A stretch of 64,000 bases of DNA from positions 186,001 to 250,000 of the forward strand of contig NZ_CAMLHC010000002.1 in NCBI RefSeq assembly GCF_946479755.1. The letters are read 5' to 3'. Under the pieces are notes generated by a model, which was given only the letters and a program-made list of their open reading frames with translations, did no database searches and had not been told where the DNA came from. This stretch comes from an uncultured Chitinophaga sp. (lineage in GTDB: Bacteria > Bacteroidota > Bacteroidia > Chitinophagales > Chitinophagaceae). This document shows positions 61,543 through 64,000 of this stretch, piece by piece (the first letter of the stretch is position 1; each line of letters starts with the position of its first letter). The position numbers and the translations under genes were made by a program.

Positions 61543-62193
61543 ATGAAAAAGTTGTTTTTTTGCAAAGTTACCCTGGTGCTCTGCGTGTTCTTCATGGGCT
61601 GTCATGGACAAACCAATGACCGGCCGGCACAAAAAATAGTCGGAGGAGGTTGCGACGGTTGTGAATTGATGTATATCGGGATGCCCAAAGAAATAGATGC
61701 TATTGACACAAGTCCCGGTTGGAATGAAAAAGGGCAGCGGCTGATAGTGAGGGGGACGGTCTTTCAACAAGACGGACGAACGCCGGCAAAGGATGTCGTT
61801 ATCTATTATTGGCATACCGATAATGACGGATATTATTCTCCCGTCACCGGAATGGATGTTCGGGTAAAACGCCACGGGCATATCCGGGGATGGGTAAAAA
61901 CCGGCCCGGACGGAAAATACATCATCAGAACAATCCGGCCAGCCCCTTACCCGAAGGATGTTTTGCCGGCGCATATTCATTTGTCTGTCAAAGAGCCTGC
62001 TGTTGCCAATGAATATTACACCGATGAAATTAATTTCGAAGGGGATACCCTGCTGATACCCCATTTCAAAAAATATCCCCCCGAAAACCGCGGCGGAGGC
62101 GGCGTTGTAAAAGTACTGCTGAAAGACAGCCTGCAGGTAGCGGAACACAATATTGTTCTCGGATTGAATATTCCGAATTACCCCGGGAGATAG
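61543..62193 (+). CDS. Intradiol ring-cleavage dioxygenase-like lipoprotein
   Basis: A 216-residue exported protein. The N-terminus is a lipoprotein signal (LVLCVFFMGCHGQ). The core follows catechol/protocatechuate intradiol dioxygenases: LIVRGTVFQQDGRTPAKDVVIYYWHTDNDGYYSP, then HGHIRGWVKTGPDGKYIIRTIRPAPYP, and PAHIHLSV. Tyr and His iron ligands (Tyr-Tyr-His-His) can be placed in IYYWH, in the YP or YY positions, HGHIRGW and HIH, but the exact set is uncertain. Exported members in Bacteroidota have unknown aromatic substrates. ATG 61543 is chosen for the signal sequence. Confidence 0.8.
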   Translation: MKKLFFCKVTLVLCVFFMGCHGQTNDRPAQKIVGGGCDGCELMYIGMPKEIDAIDTSPGWNEKGQRLIVRGTVFQQDGRTPAKDVVIYYWHTDNDGYYSPVTGMDVRVKRHGHIRGWVKTGPDGKYIIRTIRPAPYPKDVLPAHIHLSVKEPAVANEYYTDEINFEGDTLLIPHFKKYPPENRGGGGVVKVLLKDSLQVAEHNIVLGLNIPNYPGR

Positions 62194-62335
62194 CTGGCGG
62201 ATGGTAACAGGGCCGCAGCCATCATTTTACCCGTTCGGGGCCGGCCCCGTTTTGGCGCCGGGGAATCAACAAACTTCTGCCCGGATTATAATAATTTCAA
62301 TCGATTGCGTAATTTATGGGCTATTCCCTTCCGTT

Positions 62336-64000
62336 ATGAAAAACATAGTTATCCTGTTATTGGCCAATATACTCGCCGGGACGGTAAAAGGTTTGCCTGT
62401 CAACCTGCGCAGAGAAGTTCCGGCATCCGTCATGAAGGCCGTTCCATTGCCGCTGCCGCGTGCGCTCGCCGGCCCGGTGTCCCCGCATATCGCGTCCATC
62501 GTTGCAGATACGATCAAAGTAGTCACCGGCAATACCCTGGCCTATACGGTGGATACCAAAGCTGGTGAAGGCCTGATCAGCACCGCCACCACCGTAGCGC
62601 ACCTGTTGGCCGAGCTGCAGACCAACGTAGCGGTGCAGCACTGCCAGGTGACGACCGCAGACGGCAAACCTAAAGAGACCGGTGTTATCCTCGCAGGCGA
62701 CCGCCTTACACTCACTAATCCCAGGGGTAGCACCACCTACTACCTGCTCCCGGAGCAACGTGCGCTCACGGGCAAACTGGAGCTGTTGCGGCCAACGATT
62801 ACCGCGCAGGTAAAAAATACCATCACGCTTCACTACACCGCCGGTCAGCGTAGCCCGGACGCTACGGTGACCATGCATTTCCCCGCAGGCATCACGATCA
62901 CCCCGGAAAATACCACGGTCAACGTGATCGGCCGCGGCGCCGTACTGCTCAGGGACCTGCCGAAGCAGTCCATTGGCCGCACCGGTGCCCGTTACCCTTA
63001 CACACGTGTGGGCGAAGCCGTTATTGCCAATGCAGCAGACGGCGGCACCACGCTCACCTTGCGTCACCTGGACCTGCGCCCGGCCAATGGTCCCGACCTG
63101 GTGCTGGTGATACCCGATGTTACGCTGAACGACAGGGGAAGATATTTCATCAGCGCTACCTGCACCACTGCGCAGCCGGCGGTGCTGACCAGCTCGGGCC
63201 TGGCCAGGGAAACCGCGGACCTTTGGGTGACCAACACCATCTCGGATTTTAAAAGGGTCATAGTAAAAGATAAACCCTACCATGCATTATCTCACGACTA
63301 TACGCAGACGGAGTTCCGCTGGACGCCTGTCGCTGCTGGTAAGCTGACCATGGAATACTCTACGGATACCGGCAGGCACTGGTCTGCCGCCAAAGCGAGC
63401 ATAGACGCTGCACGGGGCACGGCAGTTATCACCGGTCTGCGCCGCGACAGACTGTATCATTTCCGGTTGCTGGTGAAAGACGGCGTCTATCGGGGTGGTT
63501 CCAACATCGCCAGTGAGTATACCGGTATGCTTGATATCCGGAAATTCGGTGTGCATGGCAATGACACCACCGATCATACCGCCGGTATCAACGAAGCGAT
63601 CCGCTTTATGCACAACATCGGCGGCGGCACCTTATTATTCAGCGAAGGCACTTACAACGTACGCACGGTACACCTGCAAAGCAACGTATACCTCTATATC
63701 GCGCAGCAGGCGGTCATCCGCGCACAGAAGGGCGCCGACGCCCCGGAGACCACCTGGTTCAGCGACCGCGCCTACCGCTCAGGCCTTTCGCCCACAGACC
63801 GTAGTCCTTATGAGGACCCCGAAAACTACCTCACCAAGCAGGACGTTGGGCATCATTATTTTCACAATGCCATGTTCTTCGGAGAACGGATCGATAACAT
63901 CAAAATTATTGGCAACGGACGCATCACCGGCAATGGCCACCTCGTTACCAGTGACAAAGTAATGAACAATCCACCCGATCAACGGGCGGATAAAATGTTT
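62336..64000 (+). CDS. GH28-like (polygalacturonase-type) secreted beta-helix protein, 3' end missing
   Basis: An open frame of 555 codons from ATG 62336 runs off the end of the window. A signal peptide (MKNIVILLLANILAGTVKG) is followed by about 370 residues without recognised domain (beta-rich, including SRDTGRHWSAAK-like Ig/fibronectin-type strands around 350). From residue 398 a pectate-lyase-superfamily beta-helix begins: LDIRKFGVHGNDTTDHTAGINEAI, GGGTLLFSEGTYNVRTVHLQ, NVYLYIAQQAVIRA and IKIIGNGRITGNG. This is how GH28-like enzymes start; the catalytic Asp residues lie beyond the window. It is likely a pectin or related plant-polysaccharide enzyme. Confidence 0.85.
   Translation, partial: MKNIVILLLANILAGTVKGLPVNLRREVPASVMKAVPLPLPRALAGPVSPHIASIVADTIKVVTGNTLAYTVDTKAGEGLISTATTVAHLLAELQTNVAVQHCQVTTADGKPKETGVILAGDRLTLTNPRGSTTYYLLPEQRALTGKLELLRPTITAQVKNTITLHYTAGQRSPDATVTMHFPAGITITPENTTVNVIGRGAVLLRDLPKQSIGRTGARYPYTRVGEAVIANAADGGTTLTLRHLDLRPANGPDLVLVIPDVTLNDRGRYFISATCTTAQPAVLTSSGLARETADLWVTNTISDFKRVIVKDKPYHALSHDYTQTEFRWTPVAAGKLTMEYSTDTGRHWSAAKASIDAARGTAVITGLRRDRLYHFRLLVKDGVYRGGSNIASEYTGMLDIRKFGVHGNDTTDHTAGINEAIRFMHNIGGGTLLFSEGTYNVRTVHLQSNVYLYIAQQAVIRAQKGADAPETTWFSDRAYRSGLSPTDRSPYEDPENYLTKQDVGHHYFHNAMFFGERIDNIKIIGNGRITGNGHLVTSDKVMNNPPDQRADKMF

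Overview
The window comes from a Bacteroidota chromosome, most likely Chitinophagaceae and close to Chitinophaga. This rests on family content: an ECF sigma / FecR / STN signalling set, a type IX secretion sorting domain, a tricorn-type protease with an S41 end, GH2, GH95 and GH28-like secreted enzymes, a CzcA pump fused to its TolC partner, and promoter-like TAnnTTTG boxes. The species call is inference. I see no rRNA, tRNA, CRISPR array, insertion sequence or prophage.

Layout. 1-6 kb: end of an NTF2-like protein, an MBL-fold hydrolase, a DNA ligase D without nuclease domain, a PfkB sugar kinase, and an AraC regulator with an SDR. 6-11 kb: topoisomerase III, a DUF2064 transferase, and an acetyltransferase-ankyrin fusion. 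11-16 kb, minus strand: ECF sigma, FecR anti-sigma, a secreted GH2 enzyme and a small protein, ending at a strong terminator. 16.2-22.9 kb, plus strand: a lone STN-domain protein, then eight tightly packed genes (flavoprotein, methyltransferase, type III PKS, FabL-like reductase, FabZ-like dehydratase, FabF-like synthase, ACP, phosphopantetheinyl transferase), closed by a 14-bp-stem terminator. 24-27 kb: a translationally coupled PIG-L deacetylase / GT4 / GH100-like operon. 27-40 kb: alpha/beta hydrolase, DUF2089-Yip1 pair, DoxX, tricorn-like protease, transketolase with a phosphomannomutase-like HAD protein, outer-membrane barrel, GH95 fucosidase. 40-47 kb: heavy-metal RND efflux operon, a toxin-antitoxin-like pair, and a VIT1/CCC1 gene broken by a one-base deletion. 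47-58 kb: secreted ADP-ribosylglycohydrolase, glucose-6-phosphate dehydrogenase, serine hydrolase, T9SS repeat protein, a UvrA2-type ATPase, a sulfatase. 58-64 kb: Crp/Fnr regulator, coupled HAD and CAT-like acetyltransferase, VOC protein, a decayed LytTR gene, an intradiol dioxygenase-like lipoprotein, and a GH28-like protein running off the end.

The most interesting system is at 16.2-22.9 kb. A type III polyketide synthase with an intact Cys-His-Asn triad sits beside a near-complete private type II fatty-acid set with its own carrier and activating enzyme, plus a methyltransferase and a flavoprotein. The order suggests a dedicated acyl-ACP starter handed to the PKS to give an alkylresorcinol, alkylpyrone or alkylquinone-like lipid that is then methylated and oxidised. 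It lies beside an ECF sigma / FecR pair whose usual SusC/SusD partners are absent, and the same 14-base sequence (ATAGTACTTTTTGT) occurs in the same orientation upstream of both fecR and the STN gene. Control of the lipid operon by this sigma switch is therefore a testable hypothesis.
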